A DNA stretch of 64,000 nucleotides, taken from an uncultured Eubacteriales bacterium (GTDB lineage Bacteria > Bacillota > Clostridia > Peptostreptococcales > Anaerovoracaceae). Made by a program: the position numbers and the translations under genes. Position 1 is the first letter of the stretch. Every line of letters begins with the position of its first letter. The notes beneath the pieces were generated by a model that was not told the DNA's origin, made no database searches, and was given only the letters and a program-made list of their open reading frames with translations. Positions 52,658-63,348 of the stretch are shown here, in pieces. The DNA lies in assembly GCA_900542565.1 (NCBI GenBank), contig UQOC01000008.1, forward strand, positions 1 to 64,000, read 5' to 3'.

Positions 52658-52896
52658 CTTTTACGGTCTGGTACATGAAATTATAGGCATATTCAGGAAA
52701 TTGCAGCAGATCAGGGTCGGTTTCTGCATGTTCCAGGGCCCATCCGGCTACATCCGTCTGACATGTTTGGTATTCAAGGATGGCGTCGTAAACGGAAGCT
52801 CAACTTCATTACTGGCGCAGCCTCCTGCCAGCCAGGTCAGGCATGCGATCATAAAGATAGCAAGGGTGCAGCATATAAAACGAAAAAAATGCGCAT
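52650..52896 (-). pseudogene. Decayed lipoprotein gene
   Basis: ATG 52896, after AAAGGAGCC, begins MRIFFVLYAAP; the second frame continues LAIFMIACLTWLAGGCAS, a signal peptide with the lipobox LAGGC, then ELPFTTPSLNTKHV; a third frame reads DVAGWALEHAETDPDLLQF. Two frameshifts are needed to join these. The family is not recognised. The rest of 52528-52995 contains the candidate short RNA and about 90 bp without features. Confidence 0.55.
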
Positions 52897-52995
52897 TTGT
52901 ATGGCTCCTTTCCGAAACAGATTATAAGATCGGATTGATTGCTGTACAAGTACGCACTTTTTGTAACTTTGATGTTTTGGTATGCGGCAGCAAAG

Positions 52996-53538
52996 TCAGA
53001 GGCTTACTGCCTTTGCAATCTGCTGCGACATGACTGCGGCCACGGCGATCTTCAGCACATCCCCCGGCAGGAAAGGCAGCACGCAGGCAGCCAGCCCCGA
53101 CCACAAGGAGGCTCCGGTCACGATCATGTACCACATGAGACCAAAGCTGTAGCAGGCGGAAAGCCCAATGAACATAAAGGCGGCAGAGCCTGCGATCTTT
53201 GCAGGCCTTCCCGCCGTGATCTTTCCCTTGGCGCCAAGCCCGCATATAAAAGCGCAGACAGCATAACCTATTATAAAGCCTCCGGTAGGGCCTGCCAGCA
53301 CGCCGAGACCGCCTGAGAACCCGGCAAAAACAGGAATACCCAGCGCTCCCGTCATAATATAGATGATCTGGCTCAGCAGGCCGTATCTGGGGCCAAGGAG
53401 AGAGCCGGCCATATAAGGGCCGATCAGTGCCAGATTGATGGGCACAGGTGTAAAAAACAGAGGTATGTTTATCCACGAGCATATAGCGGTAAGGGCCGAG
53501 AATAAACCGGAAAGCAAGAGCAGATTTGTTTTGGTCAT
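52996..53538 (-). CDS. bioY: BioY, biotin transporter substrate-binding component
   Basis: 180 residues with six membrane helices and the BioY-type motifs FFTPVPINLALIGPYMAG and GGFIIGYAVCAFICG. It takes up biotin as the S-component of an ECF transporter, or alone at high biotin; no ECF energising genes are in the window. It starts one base after the birA stop and is therefore co-transcribed with the biotin sensor. The organism probably depends on external biotin. Confidence 0.93.
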   Translation of the reverse strand: MTKTNLLLLSGLFSALTAICSWINIPLFFTPVPINLALIGPYMAGSLLGPRYGLLSQIIYIMTGALGIPVFAGFSGGLGVLAGPTGGFIIGYAVCAFICGLGAKGKITAGRPAKIAGSAAFMFIGLSACYSFGLMWYMIVTGASLWSGLAACVLPFLPGDVLKIAVAAVMSQQIAKAVSL

Positions 53539-53539
53539 A

Positions 53540-54538
53540 TCAGTAGTCCTTTCTGACAGTAACTTCGCCGCTGGTTATGGTCTCCATTTCACGGGCCTTT
53601 CTGCCTTCCAGGTATTCCACCACAAGTCCGCCGTTATCATCGATATCTATGGCGCGCGCCTTTATACCTCTGCCTCCGTTTTCGGGCAAGGCTCCATAGG
53701 CGGTGCCGTAAAGGGTTACAGGCTGTCCCAGTATCATCGAGCGTGATCTGTATTCCCGGAGGATGGTGCGGCGGTCAAATGTTTCGAGGAGACGGAAAAA
53801 CTTGGAAGTGATGGAAGCCGCAAGCTGATTGCGGCTGAATGCCCCCGAAGAAGCTGTTATGTAGGCGGCTTTTTCTGCTATGTCATCAGGAAAAACCTGT
53901 TCGTAGCAGTTGATCCCGATGCCGATGATAAGACGGCTGATGGTACCCGTTTCAAAATTACTTTCTGCTTCTGTAAGAATACCGCAGATTTTTTTCCCGT
54001 TCAGATATATGTCGTTTACCCACTTTATCTTAGGCCCCAGGCCGGTCACTTCTTCTATGGCCTGACACACACCCAGGGCGGCGATGGTGGAGACGAGCAT
54101 GGAACGGTCAAGGCCGAAATCCGGTTCAAATGCTATGGTCATATAAAGTCCTTTGGAATGGGGCGAATAGAAGGATCGGCCCAGTCTGCCGCGGCCTTTG
54201 GTCTGTGCGTCAGCTATGATAAGATGAGGCTCAGCCACAGATCTCAATCTCTTGGCATAGTCATTGGTAGAATCCACTTCCTCCAGAAGATGGATCTTAC
54301 ATGGAAAGTCAAGGGAGTCTCTGATGTATGCGGCAGAAAGCAGATCTTCCTCCTGCTGCAGGAGACGATATCCCACGGAAGCCTTTGATTCGATATCAAA
54401 GCCCTCAGCCTGAAGTTTTCTTATGGCTTTCCAGACGGAATTTCGTGACAGGCCGAGGGTATCTGCAAGCTCCTGCCCCGAAACATATTCAGGGCCTTTG
54501 CTGCGAAATATTTCTAATACTTTTAATTTTGTAGACAT
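53540..54538 (-). CDS. birA: BirA, biotin-protein ligase and biotin repressor
   Basis: 332 residues: an N-terminal winged helix (SGQELADTLGLSRNSVWKAI), the ligase domain with the biotinyl-AMP loop KGRGRLGRSFYS and KWVNDIYLNGKK, and an SH3-like C-terminal domain. It attaches biotin to carboxylases and, with biotinyl-AMP bound, represses biotin genes. A BirA-type dyad overlaps its own promoter. The start is ATG 54538 after GGAGGTCA. Confidence 0.95.
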   Translation of the reverse strand: MSTKLKVLEIFRSKGPEYVSGQELADTLGLSRNSVWKAIRKLQAEGFDIESKASVGYRLLQQEEDLLSAAYIRDSLDFPCKIHLLEEVDSTNDYAKRLRSVAEPHLIIADAQTKGRGRLGRSFYSPHSKGLYMTIAFEPDFGLDRSMLVSTIAALGVCQAIEEVTGLGPKIKWVNDIYLNGKKICGILTEAESNFETGTISRLIIGIGINCYEQVFPDDIAEKAAYITASSGAFSRNQLAASITSKFFRLLETFDRRTILREYRSRSMILGQPVTLYGTAYGALPENGGRGIKARAIDIDDNGGLVVEYLEGRKAREMETITSGEVTVRKDY

Positions 54539-54567
54539 ATTGACCTCCAGAAGCAGTGTTGGAAATA

Positions 54568-54619
54568 GTATATAATAAGCCGGAACAAATGTCAACCTAA
54601 AATTAAATCAGGGTGACAA
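54568..54619 (-). promoter_or_regulatory. birA-bioY promoter with overlapping BirA operator
   Basis: On the minus strand TTGACA and TATACT are 17 bp apart. Inverted half-sites ATGTCAACC (54589-54597) and GGGTGACAA (54611-54619), read on the plus strand, lie 13 bp apart and match the BirA half-site at 7 of 9 positions. One half-site covers the -35 box. Confidence 0.6.
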
Positions 54620-54663
54620 ATGAAAATTTTACATTTTTATACAGATTTTATGGGAGACAAGAC

Positions 54664-54692
54664 TTTATATGAGCGGAAGGCTGTGGTATAAT
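54664..54692 (+). promoter_or_regulatory. Distal secA promoter with TATAATGAACGC leader
   Basis: TTTATA (54664-54669) and TATAAT (54687-54692) are 17 bp apart. The sequence after the -10 box, GAACGCAG and a GAT-containing stretch, is shared with leaders before the metallo-hydrolase and prfB genes. Confidence 0.5.
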
Positions 54693-54729
54693 GAACGCAG
54701 TGATTTATACCGCCTGGGGGCGCAAGGTA

Positions 54730-54777
54730 GCGTTCATTGAACCACCTTTGCCTGACTGGGGGTGGTATAATGAACGC
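54730..54777 (+). repeat. Covarying hairpin element (copy 2), upstream of secA
   Basis: GCGTTCATTGAACCACC pairs with GGTGGTATAATGAACGC (15 of 17) around TTTGCCTGACTGGG. Compared with copy 1 at 5985-6034, several stem positions differ on both sides so that pairing is kept, while the loop is nearly identical. It lies 40 bp before the secA start. Confidence 0.72.
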
Positions 54778-54817
54778 AGCAGATCAAACCGGCTTATGCC
54801 GTAAGGAAGGGGAAAAC

Positions 54818-57598
54818 ATGGGTTTAATGGAAAAGATCCTTGGAGACATGAACTCCAGGGAAGTCAAGAAAATAGAAAAAATAGCTGACAAGGTCATGGA
54901 TTTGGAAGATCAGGTGGCAGCCCTGTCAGATGATGAATTGAGAGGAAAGACAGCCGAATTCAAGGAAAGACTGTCGGCAGGTGAAACTCTCGACGATATA
55001 TTGCCGGAAGCTTTTGCTGTATGCCGTGAAGGCGCCTGGAGAAGCGTAGGTATGAGACATTTCCGCGTACAGGTCATAGGCGGTATCGTGCTCCACCAGG
55101 GCAGGATCGCCGAGATGAAGACCGGTGAAGGAAAGACTCTGGTAGCGACCCTTGCCGCCTATCTCAACGCCCTTGAAGGAAAGGGTGTCCATGTGGTGAC
55201 CGTCAACGACTATCTGGCCAGGCGAGACGCCGAGTGGATGGGAAAGATATATACTTTCCTGGGCCTGACCGTGGGCTGCGTTGTCCAAGGTATGCGCGAT
55301 GATGCAAAAAAGGCGGCTTATGATGCGGATATCACATATGGGACCAACAATGAATTCGGTTTTGACTACCTCAGGGATAACATGGCCATCTACAAAGAGC
55401 AGCTTGTCCAGAGAGATCTGAACTTTGCCATCGTCGACGAGGTAGACTCTATCCTGATAGACGAGGCCAGGACTCCGCTGATAATTTCCGGAAGAGGAGA
55501 TAAGTCCACAGACCTGTACCAGAGGGCAGATTCCTGTGTCAGGAGACTGACGGCCGAAGAAGACTTCACCATCGAGGAAAAGGATAAGAAAGTCACTCTG
55601 ACTGACGAAGGCGTGGCCAAGTGCGAAAAGTTTTTTGGCATTGAAAACCTGGGAGATCCGGAAAACATGGAGATCAACCACCATGTGATCCAGGCTCTCA
55701 AGGCAAGAAATATAATGAAGCGCGATGTGGACTACATCGTCAAAGACGGCGAGATCATCATAGTTGACGAATTTACCGGCCGTTTCATGTTCGGCCGCCG
55801 ATACAGCAACGGACTTCATCAGGCTATCGAGGCCAAAGAAGGGGTACTGGTACGATCCGAGTCAAGGACCCTGGCCACCATCACATTGCAGAACTATTTC
55901 CGCATGTATGGCAAGCTGGCCGGAATGACAGGTACAGCCAAGACCGAGGAAGAAGAATTCCGCGAGATATACAATATGGATGTTGTGGTGATACCTACCA
56001 ACAAGCCGGTCATCAGGGAAGATCTTGACGATGCTGTGTTTGCATCAACCGAGGCCAAGTTCAAGGCCATTCTCGACCGGATCGTTCAGGTCCATCAGAC
56101 CGGCCAGCCGGTGCTGGTGGGAACTATTTCCATAGAAAATTCCGAACTGCTCAGCGGAATGCTCAAAAAGAGGGGCATACGCCATAATGTGCTCAATGCC
56201 AAGCATCATGAAAAAGAGGCCCAGATCATAGCTGAAGCCGGAAGAAAAGATGCGGTGACCATAGCTACCAATATGGCTGGCCGTGGTACCGACATAATCC
56301 TGGGCGGCAATCCTGAATTTGAGGCCAGACGGGAAATGGAAAAGCTGGAATACACGCCGGAACAGATTTCCTTTGCCACCAGTTTTGTCAGCAGTACCGA
56401 TCCGGTGCTCAATGACGCCAGAGAAGTTTTCAATAAACTGCTGGTCCAGTATAAAGAAGAAAGGAAAGCGGAGCAGCAGCTGGTGAGAGACCTGGGCGGC
56501 CTGTGCATAATAGGTACGGAGCGCCACGAATCCAGGCGTATAGATAATCAGCTGAGAGGCCGGTCAGGTCGTCAGGGAGACCCAGGACAGACCCAGTTCT
56601 TCATTTCCCTTGAGGACGATCTGATGCGGCTTTTCGGCGGCGACAGGATGCAGAGCCTGATGAGCCGGTTCGGCATGCAGGAAGAAGCTCTTGCCGCAGG
56701 AATGCTTTCCAAGACCATAGAAAATGCCCAGAAGAAGGTTGAGAGCCGCAACTTTGAGATCAGAAAATATGTGCTCCAGTACGACAATGTAATGAACAAG
56801 CAGCGTGAGATCATATATGACCAGCGGCGCAGAGTGCTTTTCGGAGAAGATATCAGGGATTACATCATGGAAATGATGGAGGATCTGGTCAGGACAACCA
56901 TCCAGCCTATCGTCATCGCCAGCAAATATCCGGAGGAATGGGATCTGGACATGCTCAACGAGAACCTGCGGCAGATCACGGCAACATTCGGCGGGATAAC
57001 ATATTCCGATGAAGAAAAGATGAACCTGACAGAAAAAAAGCTGGAAGAAGATGTGCTGGCCCGGTTCCACAAGCTGTATGAGGAAAAAGAAGCCGAGGTC
57101 GGCTCTGCCCGCATGAGGGATAATGAAAAGATGATATTGCTAAGAGTAGTCGATAACCGCTGGATGGATCATATTGATGCAATGGACGAACTGAAGCAGG
57201 GGATCGGTCTCAGGTCCCTTGGCCAGGTCAATCCGGTTAATGCTTATGCTTCAGAAGGCTTCGACATGTTTGAGGCCATGGTGGCAGAAATAAGGGAGGA
57301 AGCTGTAAGGTACTGCTATAATGTGACCGCCAATACCACCACTCAAAGACGCCAGGTCATTGTCATAGGAGAAGGAAGAAAAGACGAATTCCGTGACGAT
57401 GCTGCAGCCATGTCAGACGGCCGGCGGCCATCGGCCCAGCAGTCCATGCCTCAGGCAGCCCCGACTCCGGATAAGCCGAAGAAGCCGGAGACCTACAGGC
57501 GCGAAGCGCCTAAAGTAGGCCGCAACGATCCTTGCCCGTGCGGAAGCAGAAAGAAATACAAGAACTGCTGTATGAAAAAAGATATGGAGCAGCAGTAA
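54818..57598 (+). CDS. secA: SecA, preprotein translocase ATPase
   Basis: 926 residues, the motor that drives secretory proteins through SecYEG. Visible are the Walker [17 protein letters not shown], the DEAD-like [12 protein letters not shown], the helicase motif GRGTDI, the [17 protein letters not shown] motif and a C-terminal SEC-C zinc motif (DPCPCGS and NCC). The start is ATG 54818 after AAGGAAGGGG, although the frame is open upstream through the hairpin region. It is full length for the family. Usually single-copy and essential. Confidence 0.97.
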   Translation: MGLMEKILGDMNSREVKKIEKIADKVMDLEDQVAALSDDELRGKTAEFKERLSAGETLDDILPEAFAVCREGAWRSVGMRHFRVQVIGGIVLHQGRIAEMKTGEGKTLVATLAAYLNALEGKGVHVVTVNDYLARRDAEWMGKIYTFLGLTVGCVVQGMRDDAKKAAYDADITYGTNNEFGFDYLRDNMAIYKEQLVQRDLNFAIVDEVDSILIDEARTPLIISGRGDKSTDLYQRADSCVRRLTAEEDFTIEEKDKKVTLTDEGVAKCEKFFGIENLGDPENMEINHHVIQALKARNIMKRDVDYIVKDGEIIIVDEFTGRFMFGRRYSNGLHQAIEAKEGVLVRSESRTLATITLQNYFRMYGKLAGMTGTAKTEEEEFREIYNMDVVVIPTNKPVIREDLDDAVFASTEAKFKAILDRIVQVHQTGQPVLVGTISIENSELLSGMLKKRGIRHNVLNAKHHEKEAQIIAEAGRKDAVTIATNMAGRGTDIILGGNPEFEARREMEKLEYTPEQISFATSFVSSTDPVLNDAREVFNKLLVQYKEERKAEQQLVRDLGGLCIIGTERHESRRIDNQLRGRSGRQGDPGQTQFFISLEDDLMRLFGGDRMQSLMSRFGMQEEALAAGMLSKTIENAQKKVESRNFEIRKYVLQYDNVMNKQREIIYDQRRRVLFGEDIRDYIMEMMEDLVRTTIQPIVIASKYPEEWDLDMLNENLRQITATFGGITYSDEEKMNLTEKKLEEDVLARFHKLYEEKEAEVGSARMRDNEKMILLRVVDNRWMDHIDAMDELKQGIGLRSLGQVNPVNAYASEGFDMFEAMVAEIREEAVRYCYNVTANTTTQRRQVIVIGEGRKDEFRDDAAAMSDGRRPSAQQSMPQAAPTPDKPKKPETYRREAPKVGRNDPCPCGSRKKYKNCCMKKDMEQQ

Positions 57599-57625
57599 GT
57601 TAAAGGACATCGCAAATGATTTTGG

Positions 57626-57649
57626 CCCGGCCAGAAATGGCCGGGTTTT
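57626..57649 (+). terminator. Terminator of secA
   Basis: CCCGGCC and GGCCGGG form a stem with a 6-base loop followed by TTTT, 28 bp after the stop. Confidence 0.8.
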
Positions 57650-57688
57650 CCGGTCATTTGAGCCATTAAAAGAGAGAAAGTCTCGCGT

Positions 57689-57847
57689 ATGGATTTTAAT
57701 GAGATCGTCGAAAAAACCATACCGGGAGTGAACGGAGACACAGCCATATGCGGCGGCGTTCAGAAAGACTTTTATCCCGGTGTCTGCCGCATATGCCCAA
57801 AGACCAAGGACATGGCATCTAAAATCCAGCAGGAGAAGCTCTGGTGA
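57689..57847 (+). CDS. Small cysteine-containing protein (52 residues)
   Basis: A short open frame, start MDFNEIVEKTIPGVNG, with cysteines in ICGGV, GVCRICPKT and a tryptophan just before the stop. The CRIC spacing could bind metal or an iron-sulfur cluster. The ribosome binding site (GAGAGAAAG) is weak and distant. It lies between secA and the FAD reductase gene, 57 bp before the latter. Codon use looks like that of the neighbours. Family not recognised. Confidence 0.5.
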   Translation: MDFNEIVEKTIPGVNGDTAICGGVQKDFYPGVCRICPKTKDMASKIQQEKLW

Positions 57848-57904
57848 TGGTCACGATGATCGTTTGGCGATGAGAAGGCGCAGAGCCGGAGCAAAGGTGA
57901 GAAT

Positions 57905-58960
57905 ATGGAAAAATACAAAGTTATCATAGCCGGCGCTGGACCCGCCGGCCTTGCAGCTGCCATTACCCTCAAAGAGCTGGGCATGGGCGATGAAATCCTG
58001 GTGATAGAACGGTTCAGTTTTCCAAGGTACAAGTGCTGCGCCGGATATATGACCGGCAAGACCAGGAAGGCCTACAGTGAGCTGGGCCTCGACCTGGATA
58101 GGGTCCATTATTCGCTGATAAAGGATTTTAATATTTTCCACAACTTTAAAAAACGCCAGACCATACATAACAAGTTCCTCTACACCAACAGGAAGATCGA
58201 CCGGGTGGAGCTGGATAACGCTTTCTTTGAACTGGCTGTCTCCGCCGGAGTACAGGTCAGAGAAAACACATCGATCGCTTCCCATGACAGGGCAGAAAAA
58301 TATATCGTGACCGCAGATGGTGAGGAGCTGCATTACGACTATCTGGTATTTGCCGACGGCACCAGCGGCTACGGCAGCCGCTATGTACCGGAAAAAGGCC
58401 GTAACATCGCCATGCAGCTGGTGTTTGCAAGCGACAGGCCGGAAGAGATACAGATACATTTTGGGATCACCAAACATGGCTACGGCTGGGTCAGCTCTTA
58501 TGGCGGCGTGACCAATGTGGGCCTGACAGACAGATATGAGCCGGATATCAACTATCAGGATGTGTTCAGGGGCTTCATGGAACGGCTCGGCTTTGACGAG
58601 GATCTGTCCCGGCTGAAAGGCGCCTTTACTCCCATGTATGTCGGGCGGCATGATGAAATGGCCGCAGAGGGTATATATTTTGCGGGAGATGCCGCAGGCG
58701 CCTGCGATCCGCTGACCCTGTCGGGACTCAGATACGCACTGGGCTCCGGAAAAGCCTGCGCCCATGCCGTTGCCTCCGGCGACAGCCGCCCATACAGCCG
58801 GTATATGGGCAGCCTCCGCAGAAAGTTCGCCTTCATGCGGCTGATTATGCGGATATTCTATCTTAAACCTGTGATGTTCTGCGTGTTCTCCGTCGGCTGC
58901 CGTTTCTTCGGCGGCCTCATCGCAGCGGTGTTCAACAACTTCTTCGTAAATAAGAAGTGA
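57905..58960 (+). CDS. FAD-dependent oxidoreductase (geranylgeranyl-reductase family)
   Basis: 351 residues with the N-terminal dinucleotide loop IIAGAGPAGLAAA, the flavin-contact motif FPRYKCCAGYM and the second FAD motif GIYFAGDAAGACDPLT. A hydrophobic C-terminal tail suggests membrane association. Members reduce isoprenoid or polyketide double bonds or oxidise quinone-like substrates; the true substrate is unknown. GGTGAGAAT precedes the ATG. Confidence 0.85.
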   Translation: MEKYKVIIAGAGPAGLAAAITLKELGMGDEILVIERFSFPRYKCCAGYMTGKTRKAYSELGLDLDRVHYSLIKDFNIFHNFKKRQTIHNKFLYTNRKIDRVELDNAFFELAVSAGVQVRENTSIASHDRAEKYIVTADGEELHYDYLVFADGTSGYGSRYVPEKGRNIAMQLVFASDRPEEIQIHFGITKHGYGWVSSYGGVTNVGLTDRYEPDINYQDVFRGFMERLGFDEDLSRLKGAFTPMYVGRHDEMAAEGIYFAGDAAGACDPLTLSGLRYALGSGKACAHAVASGDSRPYSRYMGSLRRKFAFMRLIMRIFYLKPVMFCVFSVGCRFFGGLIAAVFNNFFVNKK

Positions 58961-59048
58961 GAGCTGTCACTGGAGTCACTGCGGCAGCCGTGTCCGTGCG
59001 ATGGCCGCAGAATAACCCCCTGGCCGCCGTGATGGCTGTCGGGCTCGT

Positions 59049-59102
59049 GTGCCTTGGAGACTGCGCCGCCGGGAGGTGCCTTGGAGCCTGCGCCGCCGGG
59101 AG
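59049..59102. repeat. 27-bp tandem duplication
   Basis: The unit GTGCCTTGGAG-(A/C)-CTGCGCCGCCGGGAG occurs twice in direct succession, differing at one base. It ends just before the promoter at 59109. No gene is seen in 58961-59357. Confidence 0.85.
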
Positions 59103-59108
59103 GACCGT

Positions 59109-59137
59109 TGAACTTTACGCACTTATAAGGTATAATA
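59109..59137 (+). promoter_or_regulatory. prfB promoter with TATAATAAACGC leader
   Basis: TTGAAC and TATAAT are 17 bp apart (about 59109-59137). The following AAACGCTGTAGATC resembles the leaders at the metallo-hydrolase and secA genes. A leader of about 215 bp would precede prfB. Confidence 0.65.
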
Positions 59138-59357
59138 AACGCTGTAGATCATATGATGCCCGACGCTTGACGGCGCTGCAGCGGAAACAGGTGAGAGCGA
59201 GCAGGTGCCTGGACGCAAAAGAGGCGGATATTGACAGTAATCTATATTTTTTGGTTTTTCGTCAATAGATCATGGATCTTTGACAGTTTGCTCAAACAAC
59301 ACGCAACGAGCGCCAATATCCGGCCGCCAAACCCATACTGAGAAAAGGAGTGAGACT

Positions 59358-60459
59358 ATGATCCAGCTTGAAAACATCAAGAGCCAGATCCCCGCAGTGC
59401 GGGCTGTCCTGACAGAAGTCGGTGACTCTCTTTGACCTGCCAAAGATCAAAGAAGAACTGGACAGGACCAACAGAGAAATAGAACAGGAGGACTTCTGGA
59501 ACGACCCCGACTACGCCCAGAAAGTCATGAAAGAAAAAAAGAACATGGAGGACACCGTAGAAGGCTACGAAGACCTGCAAAATACTTTAGACGACATTGA
59601 AGAGCTGATAGAGATGACCGGAGACGACGACCAGTCCGTAGCCGAAGAAATACAGGCCATGTTCGACGATGTGAGCAGAAGAGCCGATGACATGAGGGTA
59701 AAGACCCTCTTAAACGGCAAATACGACAAATGCGGAGCCATCGTATCCATCCACGCCGGGACCGGCGGAGTGGACGCCATGGACTGGGCTTCCATGCTCC
59801 TTCGCATGTACACCAGATGGTGCGACAAAAAAGGATATAAGGTCAACCTGGTAGACCTGCAGGACGATACCGAAGCCGGCATAAAGAGCGCTACCCTCAT
59901 AGTAGAAGGGGACAATGCTTACGGCTATCTCAAAAACGAGAAAGGCGTTCACCGCCTTGTCAGGATCTCACCGTTCAACGCCGCAGGCAAGAGACAGACA
60001 TCCTTTGCCCAGCTGGAGGTGGTGCCTGAGATCGAAGAAGACCTTTCCGTAGAGATCGACCCGGAAGACCTGCGCATAGACACATACCGCAGCAGCGGGG
60101 CCGGCGGCCAGCATGTAAACAAGACCGACTCGGCCATCAGGATAACCCACCTGCCGACCAACATCGTCGTTACCTGCCAGAACGAAAGGAGCCAGCACCA
60201 GAACAAAGAAATGGCCATGAAGATACTCATGTCCAAGCTGGCCGAACTCAAGGAACAGGAACACAAGGAAAACCTCAAAGAGCTGAAAGGCGACTACTCC
60301 ATGAACACCTGGGGGTCCCAGATACGCTCATATGTTTTCCAGCCATACACCATGGTCAAAGACCACAGGACAGGAGCCGAGACTGCCAATGTAAACGCAG
60401 TCATGGACGGCGACCTGGACTATTTCATCAACGAAAAACTCAAACAAAAGGAAGATTAA
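59358..60459 (+). CDS. prfB: Peptide chain release factor 2, with programmed +1 frameshift
   Basis: RF2 ends translation at UGA and UAA. The first 25 codons from ATG 59358 end at an in-frame CTT TGA (59430-59435). A +1 slip on CTTT continues as DLPKIKEEL to the stop at 60459. An SD-like GGTGA lies just before the slip site, as in known RF2 autoregulation: low RF2 favours slippage. The peptidyl-hydrolysis motif SGAGGQHVNKT is present. AAAGGAG precedes the ATG. Total about 366 residues, normal. tex follows immediately. Confidence 0.96.
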
Positions 60460-62634
<2,175 letters not shown>

Positions 62635-62703
62635 GACAGGACGGCCCCGCTGCCTGACCGCCGCAGAACAGTCCGTATCAGGATAAGTCACACAAGGAGA
62701 ACT

Positions 62704-63348
62704 ATGATAAATACCATTATTTTCGATTTCGACGGCACGCTGGTCAACACCAACGATGTCATAATAGAAGCCTGGCAGCACACATACAGGCATTACGGCC
62801 GGGACGAAAAACCCGTAGACTACATAACCCAATTCTTCGGAGAACCGCTTATTACCACCATGGCAAGAGAATTTCCGGAAGTTCCGCCGGAAGAAAGCGC
62901 CGAAGTATACAGGGCTCACCAGAGGGCCAAGGCAGACCAGCTGGTAAAGCTTTTCCCGGATATACCTCAGCTGCTCAAGGCTCTCAGAGAAAGAGGATAC
63001 AAGATAGGCATAGTCACATCCAGGACCGGAGAAAGCACCGCTTTCTATCTTAATATGTTCGGAATAGGCCGGTATTTCGACGGGATAGTGAGCTGTGACG
63101 ATACAGACAAGCACAAACCCGACCCGGAGCCGGTGCTCCTGGGTCTTGCCAAACTTGACGCCAGGCCGGAAGAAGCCATAATGATAGGCGACAGCTTTTT
63201 CGACATGAAGTGCGCCAATAACGCCGGAGTCAAGACTGTTTTAGTCGGCTGGCGGGCCACCGGAAACGGCCAGACCATGGACGGCTGCCGGGTGGACTAT
63301 ACCATAGAGAAACCAATGGAGCTTATAAGAATTCTTGAGGTAATGTGA
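62704..63348 (+). CDS. HAD-family phosphatase (PpaX/Gph-like)
   Basis: 214 residues with the HAD motifs DFDGTLVNT (nucleophile aspartate), VTSRTGES, the lysine in KHKPDPEP and MIGDSFFDMKCANNAG. Pyrophosphatase PpaX or phosphoglycolate phosphatase are the nearest named types; the substrate is undecided. AAGGAGAAC precedes the ATG. Its stop overlaps the addB start by one base. Confidence 0.88.
   Translation: MINTIIFDFDGTLVNTNDVIIEAWQHTYRHYGRDEKPVDYITQFFGEPLITTMAREFPEVPPEESAEVYRAHQRAKADQLVKLFPDIPQLLKALRERGYKIGIVTSRTGESTAFYLNMFGIGRYFDGIVSCDDTDKHKPDPEPVLLGLAKLDARPEEAIMIGDSFFDMKCANNAGVKTVLVGWRATGNGQTMDGCRVDYTIEKPMELIRILEVM

Noticed and set aside
54766..54771. Proximal TATAAT as a second secA promoter
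   Set aside because: No acceptable -35 box lies 16-18 bp upstream, and the hexamer is part of the hairpin stem.
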